This document shows positions 1-9,800 of a stretch of 64,000 nt of DNA, one piece after another. Source of the DNA: Pedobacter hiemivivus (GTDB lineage: Bacteria > Bacteroidota > Bacteroidia > Sphingobacteriales > Sphingobacteriaceae); contig NZ_SJSM01000004.1 in the NCBI RefSeq assembly GCF_004331685.1, positions 414,995-478,994 on the forward strand, read 5' to 3'. The position numbers and the translations under genes were made by a program. The notes beneath the pieces were generated by a model that saw only the letters and a list, made by a program, of their open reading frames with translations, had not been told where the DNA came from and made no database searches. Position 1 is the stretch's first letter. Each line of letters opens with the position of its first letter.

Positions 1-1
1 C

Positions 2-1951
2 ATTTCTAATCAAGGACTAATCATCACCAATCACCACTGTGCCTTTAGCGCCGTACAGCTTGCCAGTACACCTGAACACGATTACTTAACCAATGGCTTT
101 GTCGCAGCAACACATGAACAAGAAATTGAAGCAAAAGGCCTAACATGTCGAATTACTGATAGTTATGAAGACGTATCTGATCGTATTTTAGGTGCCGTTG
201 CTCAAATCACCGATCCATCATCAAGGCTGAAGTTAATTAACGATGCCATGAAAAACATAGCCGTTGAAGCGGAGAAAAAAGACCCTAGCATACAGGCAGA
301 AGTTTCGGAAATGTTTATTGGAAAAACGTATGTATTGTTTAAATACAAAACTATACAGGATGTTAGATTGGTATATGTTCCGAACCGCCAGGTTGGCGAG
401 TATGGTGGAGAGACAGATAACTGGGTATGGCCACGCCACACTGGAGACTTCTCTTTTATGCGTGCTTATGTGTCGCCAGATGGTAAACCAGCAAAATATG
501 CTAAAAACAACATCCCTTATACACCTAAAAAATTCTTGAAGGTAAATCCTAATGGAACAAATGAAGAAGATTTTGTATTTATTTTAGGTTACCCAGGACG
601 AACTTTCCGCCACCGCCCTGCTCAATTCATCGAGTATCAGCAACAGTTTGTACTGCCTTATGTATCGAACTTATACGACTTCCAGAATACAACCATGGAA
701 AATGCAGGCAAGAAAGACAAGGCTACTGAAATTAAACTGGCTACCAGAATCAAAAGAAACGCCAATGTTTTAAAAAACTACCGTGGCAAGCTACAAGGTC
801 TAAAAGGAATAGATCTCATTTCGCAAAAGAAGACGGAAGATGCGGCACTTGCTAAATTCATCAACAACAATGTTGATGTTAAAGCGCGCTACGGCAACTT
901 AATGAGCGACATAGACAACCTTTACAAGTTAATTAACGGTGATGCCAAGCGGGACCTCTGGTTAACGCAAGTGTACAATTCAACTAGCTTACTAGGTGTA
1001 TCCAAAAACATCAATGCGTTTAAAATGGCGCTTGATGCACAACCAGGAAACCAGAAAGAGGCTTTCTTTAATCAAAACAAGCCACGCTTAAAGCAATTTT
1101 TAGCAGGCAATTACGAAGCTTACGACATTGATGCCGACAGAAAGATCTTTAAAAAGATGCTTATGGATGCTGCCCAATTTTCTTCAGACCAACCTGTAAA
1201 CGCAGTTGCTAAAATCTCAAATAAGTCTACAGACCAAGAAAAGGCAATTGATGACGTTGTAAACAACATCTTTGGGACGACAAAGCTAAAAGACACAGCC
1301 TATGTGTTCAACACTTTACTAGCATCCGCAAAATCAATATCAGCTTACAGCGATCCGCTTTTATCTTTTGAAAAGGATATCGCCAGCCAGATTACGGAAC
1401 TAAAACCCGAAAAAGATCGCCGTGATGGGGTATTGAATAAATTAATGGGCGACTATGTAAATGTGAAAGAGAAATTTCTTAAAAAGGACTTTATACCGGA
1501 TGCAAACAGCACTTTGCGACTTACCTACGGTTACGTAAGAGGATATTGGCCTGCTGACGCTTCTTATATGCGCCCTTACACGACCATCAAAGGTATACTG
1601 GAAAAAGGAACGTCAGGAAACCCTGAGTTTGATTATCCAGCACAAATAAGGGCACTTTGGGAAGCTAAAGACTTTGGTCCCTTTGCTAAAAAAGATTTAA
1701 AGGATGTGCCTGTAGCCTTCCTATACAACATGGACACGACCGGTGGTAACTCCGGCTCTCCAGTGATGAATGCGCAAGGCGAGTTAATCGGTGTAAATTT
1801 TGACCGTGCTTATGGCGCTACCATTAACGATTATGCCTGGAATGAAAGTTACAGCAGATCTATTGGAGTTGACATTCGTTATGTATTGTGGGTAGCCGCT
1901 AAAATTGACAAAGCAAACTTCCTTTTGAAGGAAATAGGGGTTAAGATTTAA
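2..1951 (+). CDS. dpp11: S46 family dipeptidyl peptidase, DPP11-type (5' end cut off by window)
   Basis: Partial serine exopeptidase of family S46, which removes dipeptides from peptide N-termini in the periplasm. The frame is open from base 2, so about 70 N-terminal residues (signal peptide included) lie outside the window; 649 residues remain against a family length near 720. The His motif TNHHC is at bases 26-40 and the nucleophile motif GNSGSP has its Ser codon at 1751. Exactly 18 residues after that Ser is an Arg (codon 1805, in NFDR). In Porphyromonas DPP11 the Ser655/Arg673 pair has the same spacing and the Arg gives Asp/Glu specificity at P1, whereas DPP7 has Gly there. I therefore call DPP11 rather than DPP7. 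A strong terminator follows. Confidence 0.9.
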   Translation: MSNQGLIITNHHCAFSAVQLASTPEHDYLTNGFVAATHEQEIEAKGLTCRITDSYEDVSDRILGAVAQITDPSSRLKLINDAMKNIAVEAEKKDPSIQAEVSEMFIGKTYVLFKYKTIQDVRLVYVPNRQVGEYGGETDNWVWPRHTGDFSFMRAYVSPDGKPAKYAKNNIPYTPKKFLKVNPNGTNEEDFVFILGYPGRTFRHRPAQFIEYQQQFVLPYVSNLYDFQNTTMENAGKKDKATEIKLATRIKRNANVLKNYRGKLQGLKGIDLISQKKTEDAALAKFINNNVDVKARYGNLMSDIDNLYKLINGDAKRDLWLTQVYNSTSLLGVSKNINAFKMALDAQPGNQKEAFFNQNKPRLKQFLAGNYEAYDIDADRKIFKKMLMDAAQFSSDQPVNAVAKISNKSTDQEKAIDDVVNNIFGTTKLKDTAYVFNTLLASAKSISAYSDPLLSFEKDIASQITELKPEKDRRDGVLNKLMGDYVNVKEKFLKKDFIPDANSTLRLTYGYVRGYWPADASYMRPYTTIKGILEKGTSGNPEFDYPAQIRALWEAKDFGPFAKKDLKDVPVAFLYNMDTTGGNSGSPVMNAQGELIGVNFDRAYGATINDYAWNESYSRSIGVDIRYVLWVAAKIDKANFLLKEIGVKI

Positions 1952-1977
1952 CGCCATTTAATTAAAATCGACACACG

Positions 1978-2005
1978 AAAGCCATCCTTAAAGGATGGCT
2001 TTTTT
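1978..2005 (+). terminator. Intrinsic terminator after the S46 peptidase
   Basis: Perfect stem AAAGCCATCCTT / AAGGATGGCTTT with a minimal loop, running into T residues, 26 bases after the peptidase stop codon. The in-frame ATG at 1995 of the next reading frame lies inside this hairpin, which argues against its use as a start. Confidence 0.85.
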
Positions 2006-2018
2006 AAAACAAAAATAC

Positions 2019-2270
2019 ATGAGAGTAATCGCAGAACTACCGCATCCAGAATGCAAAATCACGTTGTTCAATATGAACCAGAAATACATCATAAAATTTG
2101 AACAGGGCACACTTGAACAAAGCTACAAATTATCGGAACTTGACTTAAGCGGAGGGGGAGCAAACGAGATTTTTCAGATCTTGGATGAGGCATTTATAGC
2201 CACCGTTGTGGAACGTTTTAAAGGCATGAGGTCTGATTTTTCTGAAGCTTACAACAGGCAACAGTACTAG
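2019..2270 (+). CDS. Small conserved-looking hypothetical protein (83 aa)
   Basis: I do not recognise a named family. The 83-residue product is soluble-looking, without a signal peptide or membrane segment. It mixes short beta-like stretches in the first half with a predicted helix at the C-terminus (around FQILDEAFIATVVERF). The start is set at ATG 2019 because the upstream in-frame ATG at 1995 falls inside the terminator hairpin of the preceding gene. It sits alone between the peptidase terminator and a gene-poor 330-base stretch. No function is proposed. Confidence 0.6.
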   Translation: MRVIAELPHPECKITLFNMNQKYIIKFEQGTLEQSYKLSELDLSGGGANEIFQILDEAFIATVVERFKGMRSDFSEAYNRQQY

Positions 2271-2560
2271 TTCATCAAAACAATACTAACTAACTGTAAT
2301 ACAGCACGAATAAAACCGCAACAAAACTATATTCTGCAATTCAGATGGTCATCAACCCAAAACAAAACGTTACAGTAAATTAAAAGTTAAGAAGAAATGA
2401 TTTATGTAAGCTGAAAAACAATTAGTTAAACAATATCACAAAATATAATTCGGAAGGCCAAAAACGCCAAATATAATATAAGTCAGCAGCTTTTAACCCC
2501 TTCTACCCCCTATTCAAACATACAAATTTAAAGCCTTTCAGCGTTGAATATGATTTGAAT

Positions 2561-2590
2561 TTTTTGTTTAAAATAAACATGACTACCTTG
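2561..2590 (+). promoter_or_regulatory. Candidate Bacteroidota promoter with overlapping palindrome
   Basis: TTTTTG at 2561-2566 and TACCTTG at 2584-2590 (one base short of TAnnTTTG), separated by 17 bases, match the -33/-7 layout of Bacteroidota sigma-A promoters. The spacer contains the palindrome TGTTTA-AAA-TAAACA (2565-2579). The predicted transcription start would lie only a few bases before the ATG at 2599, so the mRNA would be almost leaderless. The rest of the 2271-2598 gap is AT-rich and shows no other feature. Confidence 0.4.
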
Positions 2591-2598
2591 CAACAATC

Positions 2599-3156
2599 AT
2601 GAAAAGTAAAACCATATATATCGCACTAATCTCCTTTGTCATTTTATATACTTCATGTAGTAAGATAACGGAGAATATACAAGAAGACATCTTCGTTAGT
2701 GACACCGTCGCATTTAATATCCCCATACTGGCTGACATCACATCTACCCCAATTATATCGGGAATAGTATCGACTTTAAATCTGGAAGAACAGCTCAAAA
2801 AAAGTGCAAATAGTTATGGTATTGAAAATATCAAAACCACTAAAATCACGAGTTTGAATTTGAAGTTGGATACATTACCTAAGCTTGATGTCGATAATAA
2901 TTTTGGCAATCTGGAAACTGTAAATTTTGGAATTCCAGCAAGTGGAAAAGTAGCCAACATAGCCGTTACCACTATTCCTTCGACTTCAACAATTATCGGT
3001 CTGGCTTTAACCCCGACTATTCTTCCCGGTGACTTCAATTCTTTTCTAATCAACCCATCAAGAACTTATAGTATGGCTGTTAAAGCGAAAAAAGTCACCA
3101 CCACCCCGTTGAAAGTAAAAGGAACACTGACCTACACAATTACGCTATCTAAATAA
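2599..3156 (+). CDS. Putative lipoprotein of unknown function (185 aa)
   Basis: The N-terminus is a short basic stretch, a hydrophobic segment and a lipobox-like YTSC ending at Cys20, so the mature protein should be lipid-anchored, probably in the outer membrane or periplasm. The remaining ~165 residues are rich in Thr, Ser, Ile and Val with alternating hydrophobic residues, suggesting a beta-sandwich fold. It has no catalytic motif that I can see. It is monocistronic, with a possible near-leaderless promoter just upstream. I do not recognise the family. Confidence 0.7.
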   Translation: MKSKTIYIALISFVILYTSCSKITENIQEDIFVSDTVAFNIPILADITSTPIISGIVSTLNLEEQLKKSANSYGIENIKTTKITSLNLKLDTLPKLDVDNNFGNLETVNFGIPASGKVANIAVTTIPSTSTIIGLALTPTILPGDFNSFLINPSRTYSMAVKAKKVTTTPLKVKGTLTYTITLSK

Positions 3157-3182
3157 GAGTCGTTTTTTAACATAAAAATCCT

Positions 3183-3190
3183 TACATTTG
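3183..3190 (+). promoter_or_regulatory. -7 element TACATTTG ahead of the small basic protein
   Basis: TACATTTG fits the Bacteroidota TAnnTTTG box exactly. A T-rich stretch about 20 bases upstream could be the -33 region. Transcription from here would give the gene at 3395 a leader of about 200 bases. Confidence 0.5.
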
Positions 3191-3196
3191 CATAAA

Positions 3197-3394
3197 ACGG
3201 GATATTTATTACACTATTCTCTTAATATTACTTGCCAATTAATCCTTTGATTGGGTTTCAATTTCTCCAGGTTGCTGATCCGTTGCCGCCGAGAATTAAA
3301 TTATATCCAGACCCACAATGATCTTGAATCATGATGCAGTCTACAACAGGTAAGAGCAGAGAAAAGTTATTTTTTTAACTAACACATTGAATTT
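3197..3394 (+). promoter_or_regulatory. Long, possibly structured 5' leader
   Basis: About 200 bases without a gene between the candidate promoter and the ATG at 3395. It contains short potential stem-loops: CCAAT...ATTGG near 3235-3255 and ATGAT-CTTGA-ATCAT near 3317-3332. A long leader is known for cold-shock-type genes in other bacteria, and small proteins like the one encoded here are, from memory, often linked to cold-shock domain genes in Bacteroidota. The regulatory role is inference only. Confidence 0.3.
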
Positions 3395-3580
3395 ATGGCT
3401 AAATCTCAGGCAACCTTCATGAAGAAGCAACTAGAAAAGAACAGACAAAAGAAAAAAGAAGATAAAGAACAACGTAAACAGGAGCGTCAACAGAACTCTA
3501 CTGGTGGAGATCTAGAAAGCATGATGGCCTGGGTAAATGAATTTGGAGAAATTGTAAATACTCCTCCAGAGAAAAAATAA
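3395..3580 (+). CDS. Small highly basic, charged protein (61 aa)
   Basis: A 61-residue protein. Its first half is almost entirely Lys/Arg/Glu/Gln (probable single charged helix, residues 8-33). A short acidic/neutral tail (ESMMAWVNEFGEIVNTPPE) follows. From memory, Bacteroidota genomes often carry similar MAKSQ-starting proteins next to or fused upstream of cold-shock domain proteins, which would suggest an RNA-related role. Here it stands alone, with a ~200-base leader and a very strong hairpin after it. It has no signal peptide or membrane segment. Its function is unknown. Confidence 0.7.
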   Translation: MAKSQATFMKKQLEKNRQKKKEDKEQRKQERQQNSTGGDLESMMAWVNEFGEIVNTPPEKK

Positions 3581-3595
3581 GCCCTGATAATATAT

Positions 3596-3637
3596 AACGC
3601 AACAAGCCAATCCTACTCAGGATTGGCTTGTTGCGTT
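3596..3637 (+). terminator. Perfect 18-bp hairpin after the small basic protein
   Basis: An 18-bp perfect stem (3596-3613 paired with 3620-3637) with a 6-base loop TACTCA. There is no clean T-tract directly after the stem, only GCGCTTTTCTT some bases later, so it may act as terminator, RNA 3'-end stabiliser, or both. Confidence 0.7.
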
Positions 3638-3731
3638 AAAGCGCTTTTCTTAAAGAAGTTAAGCGCCGCTTTTCGAAACAAAAAAGCAATCAAACATAGA
3701 TAAACCGCAATAATTGTTAAAATATATTTCA

Positions 3732-3739
3732 TATCTTTA
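3732..3739 (+). promoter_or_regulatory. Weak candidate -7 element ahead of the NRPS/PKS cluster
   Basis: TATCTTTA resembles TAnnTTTG with the last base changed. A TTG at 3714-3716 lies 15 bases upstream, shorter than the usual -33/-7 spacing. It is the best match in the 160-base gap before the synthetase start at 3801. Confidence 0.25.
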
Positions 3740-3800
3740 ACGGTAACTTTTTTCGTTATAAACAATGTATAATTAGGATCAAACGCTCAACTTATTCTAT

Positions 3801-6800
3801 ATGCTTAACAAAAACACAATTATTGATTTGTTCTCTGAGCAAGTAGATAAAGTGCCCGAGAATATTGCTGTTGTTTTTGAAGGCGCTCCACTTACTTACA
3901 GAGAACTTAACCAAAGGTCAAACCAGCTTGCACATTTTTTAGTTCAAAAAAATGTGTTACCAAATGATAGGGTCGCAATTTCGACCGACCGTTCTATTGA
4001 CACCATAATTGCATTATTAGCGATTATTAAAACAGGTAGTGCCTATGTGCCTATAGAAATTAGCTACCCAAAAGACCGTATTCATTTTATAGCAGAAAAT
4101 TCAGGAGCAAAATATGTCTTAGTTTCAAAAAAAAGCGCTGAGCTATATGATGATCTTCAGGACAGACTGTTGTTGACTGAGGATGCTTTGGATCTAGCCA
4201 AAGACCTATCGAATGAGAATTTAGCCTTAGAAACAGCACAGGATAGGTTAACCTATATCTTACATACTTCGGGTACTACAGGAAACCCTAAAGGTGTTTG
4301 CATGGGCCAAAACGCCTTGGTTAACTTACTGCTATGGCAGAAAGAAAAATCTATTGCGGACGAAAAAACAAAAACGTTACAGTTCTCCCCTCTTAGTTTT
4401 GATGTTTCCTTTCAGGAGATTTTTGCCACACTAACTACCGGTGGCACTTTAGTTCTTATTTCTGAAGATTTAAGACTAGATCCGCTAAGGCTATTGAATT
4501 TGATAACCGAACAAAGTATAAATCGAATTTTCCTACCATTTGTTGCCTTGCAATCTATTACGGAAAGTGCTGTAGCTAGTGAAGTATACCCAATTGCATT
4601 AAAGGAGGTGATGACAGCTGGAGAACAGCTAAAGATCACTCCACAAATTATAAAATTTTTCTCGCAAATACCAGAATCGACACTTTACAATCAGTACGGC
4701 CCCACTGAAGCACATGTGGTCACCGAGTTTAAGTTATCAGGCGATCCAGCGCAATGGCCAGCGCTCCCTTGTATTGGTGAGGCTATTTACCACACTAAAA
4801 TTTTCATCTTGGATGAAAACCTGAATGAGGTACCTCATGGTGAAGTAGGCGAATTATGCATTAGTGGCCTATGTTTAGCGGATGGGTACCTGAATTTGCC
4901 GGAAATGACTGCTGAGAAGTTTACTTTTTTACCAAAATCAACTACTCGAATATACCGAACCGGAGACCATGCTCGCTTGCTGTCTGACGGAAATATAGAA
5001 TGCCTGGGTAGAGCTGATCATCAGGTTAAAATTAGGGGACATCGGGTTGAATTGGGAGAAATTGAAGTGGTGATCACCCAACAACCTGATATTGCTCAGG
5101 TTGCTGTTGTACTTCGTGAGGACTTTCCGGGTAGAAAAGTCTTGGTTGCTTATTTGATTGGGAAGGAACAAAATTACACCGGAAACAAGCTAAGAACGAT
5201 TATTTCGCAGTCTTTACCCGATTATATGATACCGGTATCATTTGTTTGGCTACAGGAGTTTCCTAAGACAACAAGTGGAAAGGTGGATAGAAAAGCCCTT
5301 CCAAAACCAGATACCAAAAGGCCAGAGACCAATATCATTTATAAAAAGCCATCAACGGAAAAAGAAAACGAGATTGCTCAGATTTTGATAGAAATCTTCG
5401 GCTATGATAAAATTGGGGTAAATGACAGCTTCTTTGAAATTGGCGGAAATTCTTTATTAGCGCAAAAGACTGTTGCAGAACTAAAACGACAATTTGGCTA
5501 TAGTTTACCTGTTACAAAGCTATATCAATACCCCAGCATAGCGGGGATGGCCATGTACCTGGAAAAAAACTTTACAGAAGAAAAAATAACCCCTAAGAAA
5601 TCTACCAATGATCATTCGAGGGATATCGCCATTATTGGAATGGCGGGGAAATTTCCAGGAGCAAATACGATGGAGGACTTTTGGAACCTATTGGTTGAAG
5701 GAAAGGAAACGACTACATTTTTTACGTCTTCAGAAATAGATCCAAGTATCCCCGATCAGCTTAAAAATGATCCTTCGTATGTTAAAGCCCGGGGAATTAT
5801 AAAGGATGTAGATAAATTTGATCCTGCTTTTTTTGGAATAAATTCAAAACTAGCGGAACTAATGGATCCACAGCAGCGAATTTTTCTGGAGATTTCCAGA
5901 GAAATCCTGGAGAAAACGGGGTATCTGCCCTCAAAACATAGCGCTAAAGTTGGTGTATTTGCAGGCAGCGGTAACAATACCTATTATGAAAACAATGTAC
6001 TTTCCCATCCCAACTTGATTGAAAACCAGGGTAAAATACAGGTTTCAAGCGTAAATGAAAAGGATTATATCGCTTCGCGTACAGCCTATCACCTAAACCT
6101 TAAAGGACCCGCTGTAAGTGTAAACTCTGCCTGCTCCACTTCATTACTCGCTATTGCGCAAGCTGTAAATAGCTTGAGAGCTCATCAATGTGAAATTGCC
6201 ATTGCTGGTGGATCAAGTGTGACCTCCCCCATAAATAGTGGCCATATTTACCAGGAAGGAAGTATGCTTAGTGCCAATGGCCATTGTACCCCTTTTGATG
6301 ATAGCGCTACTGGAACTGTTTTTAGTGATGGCGCCGGTGTCGTACTCTTAAAAAAACTCGATGCTGCTATAAACGATGGTGATAAAATATATGCCGTTAT
6401 AAAAGGTATTGGAATAAATAATGATGGTTTTGGAAAAGGAAGTTTTACTGCACCCAGCGCTGAAGGTCAAGCCGATGCCATTGCTTCAGCAATTTCGGAT
6501 GCGGGAGTAGATGCTGCTGAGATCAGCTACATTGAAGCGCATGGAACAGGGACACCAATTGGTGATCCTATTGAGTTTGAAGGCCTTGTGGATGCGTTCG
6601 GATATCAAAATAGAACTCAATTTTGTGCAATAGGTTCTGTAAAAAGCAATTTTGGCCATTTAACGCATGCTGCAGGAGTTGCCGGTTTAATCAAAACCAG
6701 CTTAGCCCTATACCATAAAAAAATACCTGCTTCTTTAGGTTACAAAACACCTAATCGCAATATAGACTTTAACAATAGTCCATTTTACGTAAACGATAAA

Positions 6801-9800
6801 CTTACACACTGGAATACGAGTAGCAAAAGAATAGCGGGAATCAGCTCTTTTGGTGTAGGCGGAACAAACGTTCACGTTGTAATAGAAGGATACGAAAATG
6901 CCATTGAAGAACAACCGGAGCATAATGCTTTAGAGTTGATTACCTGGTCTGCAAATTCAGAAACTAGTAGAGATGCTTATGCTGCTGCCCTTCATGATTA
7001 CTTAACACTGCACCCGGACACTAACCTGGCTGATCTTAGTTATACGCTTAGAAAAACGAGAGATGATTTCAAATACCGCAGATTTCTGGTTTCAAATTCT
7101 ATTACAGCGCTAAAAGAATCATTGGCACTGGAAAAACAAAACTCATTAAATGTAAACACATTACATGAATTACCTCAAGAGATTGTCTTTACATTTCCCG
7201 GTCAGGGCGCCCAGTACTTAAACATGGGCTTAGACCTGTATCTACAGGAGCCCGTTTATAAAGCTGCAATTGATTCCTGTGCAGGTATACTTAGAACATA
7301 CATTCATGAAGATATAAGATCAATCATATATCCGGAAATCCTATCTGATGAGGCGAATGCAAGATTAAAGGATACAAGATATACCCAACCGGCATTATTT
7401 GTTACGGAATATGCCTTGGCAAAACTTTGGATGAGCTGGGGAATTAGTCCAACATTGTTATGCGGTCATAGTGTTGGTGAATATGTAGCTGGATATTTAT
7501 CGGGCGTCTTTTCTTTAGAAGATGGCTTAAGATTGGTCGCTACCCGGGGTAAATTGATTAGTGAACTTCCTTCGGGAAGTATGCTATCGGTTAGAAAGGA
7601 AAGTACCGGCCTTACAGCACTTTTATCAGGCGATCTATCCATTGCTGCGATAAACAGTGCTAAATCTTGTGTAGTAGCAGGGCCAACGGATCAGATCACT
7701 GCATTTTCTGCGCTGTTAGACGAAAATGAAATTGCCAATAAGCTTTTATTTACCAGCCATGCATTTCATTCGTCGATGATGGATCCGATACTGGACGAAT
7801 ATAGAGCTGTTGTTGCCCAGGTCTCCCTCTCCATTCCCAAAATTCCTATTGTCTCTACAGTAACCGGAGATTTATTAAGTGATGAAGAAGCTACCAGTAT
7901 AGATTATTGGACCTCACATTTAAGGAAAACTGTTCAATTCTCTAAGGCAATCGAAACGATACTTGATCGCGATTTACCTTTATTTTTAGAAGTTGGCCCT
8001 GGAACGGTGACTTCAACATTGATTAGACAGATTGCTGGTTTTAATGCTTTATCTGCAAAAGCAATCCCTAGTCTTAATCATATAGAGAATGATCATGATT
8101 CTGTACTGAGTGCTTTAGGTCAGTTATGGAACAATGGAGTTGAACCTAACTGGGATCATTTTTACGCTAACCAAAAACGAAGATTTATTGATCTTCCCAC
8201 CTATCAGTTTGAAAGAAATCGTTATTGGGTAAATCCGATACCTTTGAAATCAGATTTTTCGGAGATTCAAACTCCACTAGAACTAACCAAACAGATTATA
8301 CCAATTAATACGGCTGTGATGAGAAAAACTAACCTGACCAAAAAAGTTAAACAAGTATTAGAAGATGCTTCAGGTATTGAAATGAACGGTATTGAATTAA
8401 ATAGAAATTTTCTTGAAATAGGATTAGACTCTTTGCTACTCACACAAGTTGCAATTTCATTGAAAAGGGAATTTAGTTTGCCTATAACTTTTAGAAAACT
8501 GAATGAGGAATATCCATCAATCGAAACTTTAGTAGATTATTTAGATAAAAATGCACCTCAAGATGTGGCTAGCCATACGGAAGACCTTGCTCCTCCTGTA
8601 TTAAACCATGTACAACACCCTGCTTATGTTGCTCAAACCGCAAACAACGGTCACCAAAATGGCAATTTTAATGGTGCCGGCGATAGCGCTTTAGGTTTGA
8701 TTGCACAGCAGTTAGAAATATTATCAAAACAAGTCATGTTGATGCAGGGAGCCCCTATTTCGGTTAACCAACATGCCACACCGCAGCCTATTCCTGTAAA
8801 TGGAAAAAAAATAGAACCTGCCGATATTAGTGCCAATATAGAACTATCACAGGAAGAAAAGGCGGAAATCCAGAAACCATTTGGTGCGACGCCAAAAATA
8901 GAGCGTCTATCTACAGATTTAGATGAAAAGCAATTGGGCTTTATTAAAGACTTAACTGAGCGGTACAATAAAAAAACACTTAAAAGTAAAACATATGCTA
9001 GTGACAGCCGTCCATTTATGGCTGACCCTAGGGTTGTGTCTGGCTTTAGGCCGACCACAAAAGAGCTTGTTTACCCGATCGTAATCAACAAATCGAGTGG
9101 AAGCAAACTTTGGGATATTGATGGCAATGAGTACATTGATGCCTTGAATGGTTTCGGCTCTAATATGCTAGGTTATCAACCCGAGGTAATTAAGAATGCG
9201 ATGCATGAGCAGATTGAAAAAGGTTATGAAGTTGGTCCACAACATGAACTTGCGGCCGATGTAAGTAAGTTGATTTGTGAATTTACAGGTTTCGATAGGG
9301 CTGCGCTTTGCAGTACCGGCTCTGAAGCTGTGTTGGGATGTATCCGAATTGCCCGTACAGTTACTGGTCGACATTTAATTGTTGCATTTACCGGCTCTTA
9401 TCATGGCATTATAGATGAAGTTTTAGTAAGAGGAACTAAAAAACTAAAATCATTCCCGGCTGCTGCAGGTATTATGCCTGAAGCGGTCCAAAATATTCTG
9501 GTTTTAGATTACGGCACGGATGAAACGCTTGCCATCATTAAAGAAAGAGCGACTGAGATTGCGGCCGTTCTGGTTGAGCCTGTTCAGAGTAGAAGACCAG
9601 AATTTGTTCCGATAGATTTTTTAAAGAAAGTAAGAGAAATTACGACCGATGCTGGCATAGCGCTAGTTTTTGATGAGGTAATTACAGGTTTTAGAATGCA
9701 TCCGGGTGGAGCGCAGGCATTATTTGGTATTGAAGCTGATTTAGCATCCTACGGAAAAGTTATAGGTGCCGGCGTCCCTATTGGCGTGATTGGTGGTAAA

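Noticed and set aside
8651..9058. 135-residue open frame on the minus strand
   Set aside because: It is antisense to the ACP-aminotransferase part of the hybrid synthetase, which is clearly coding; no signal or motif in the antisense product.
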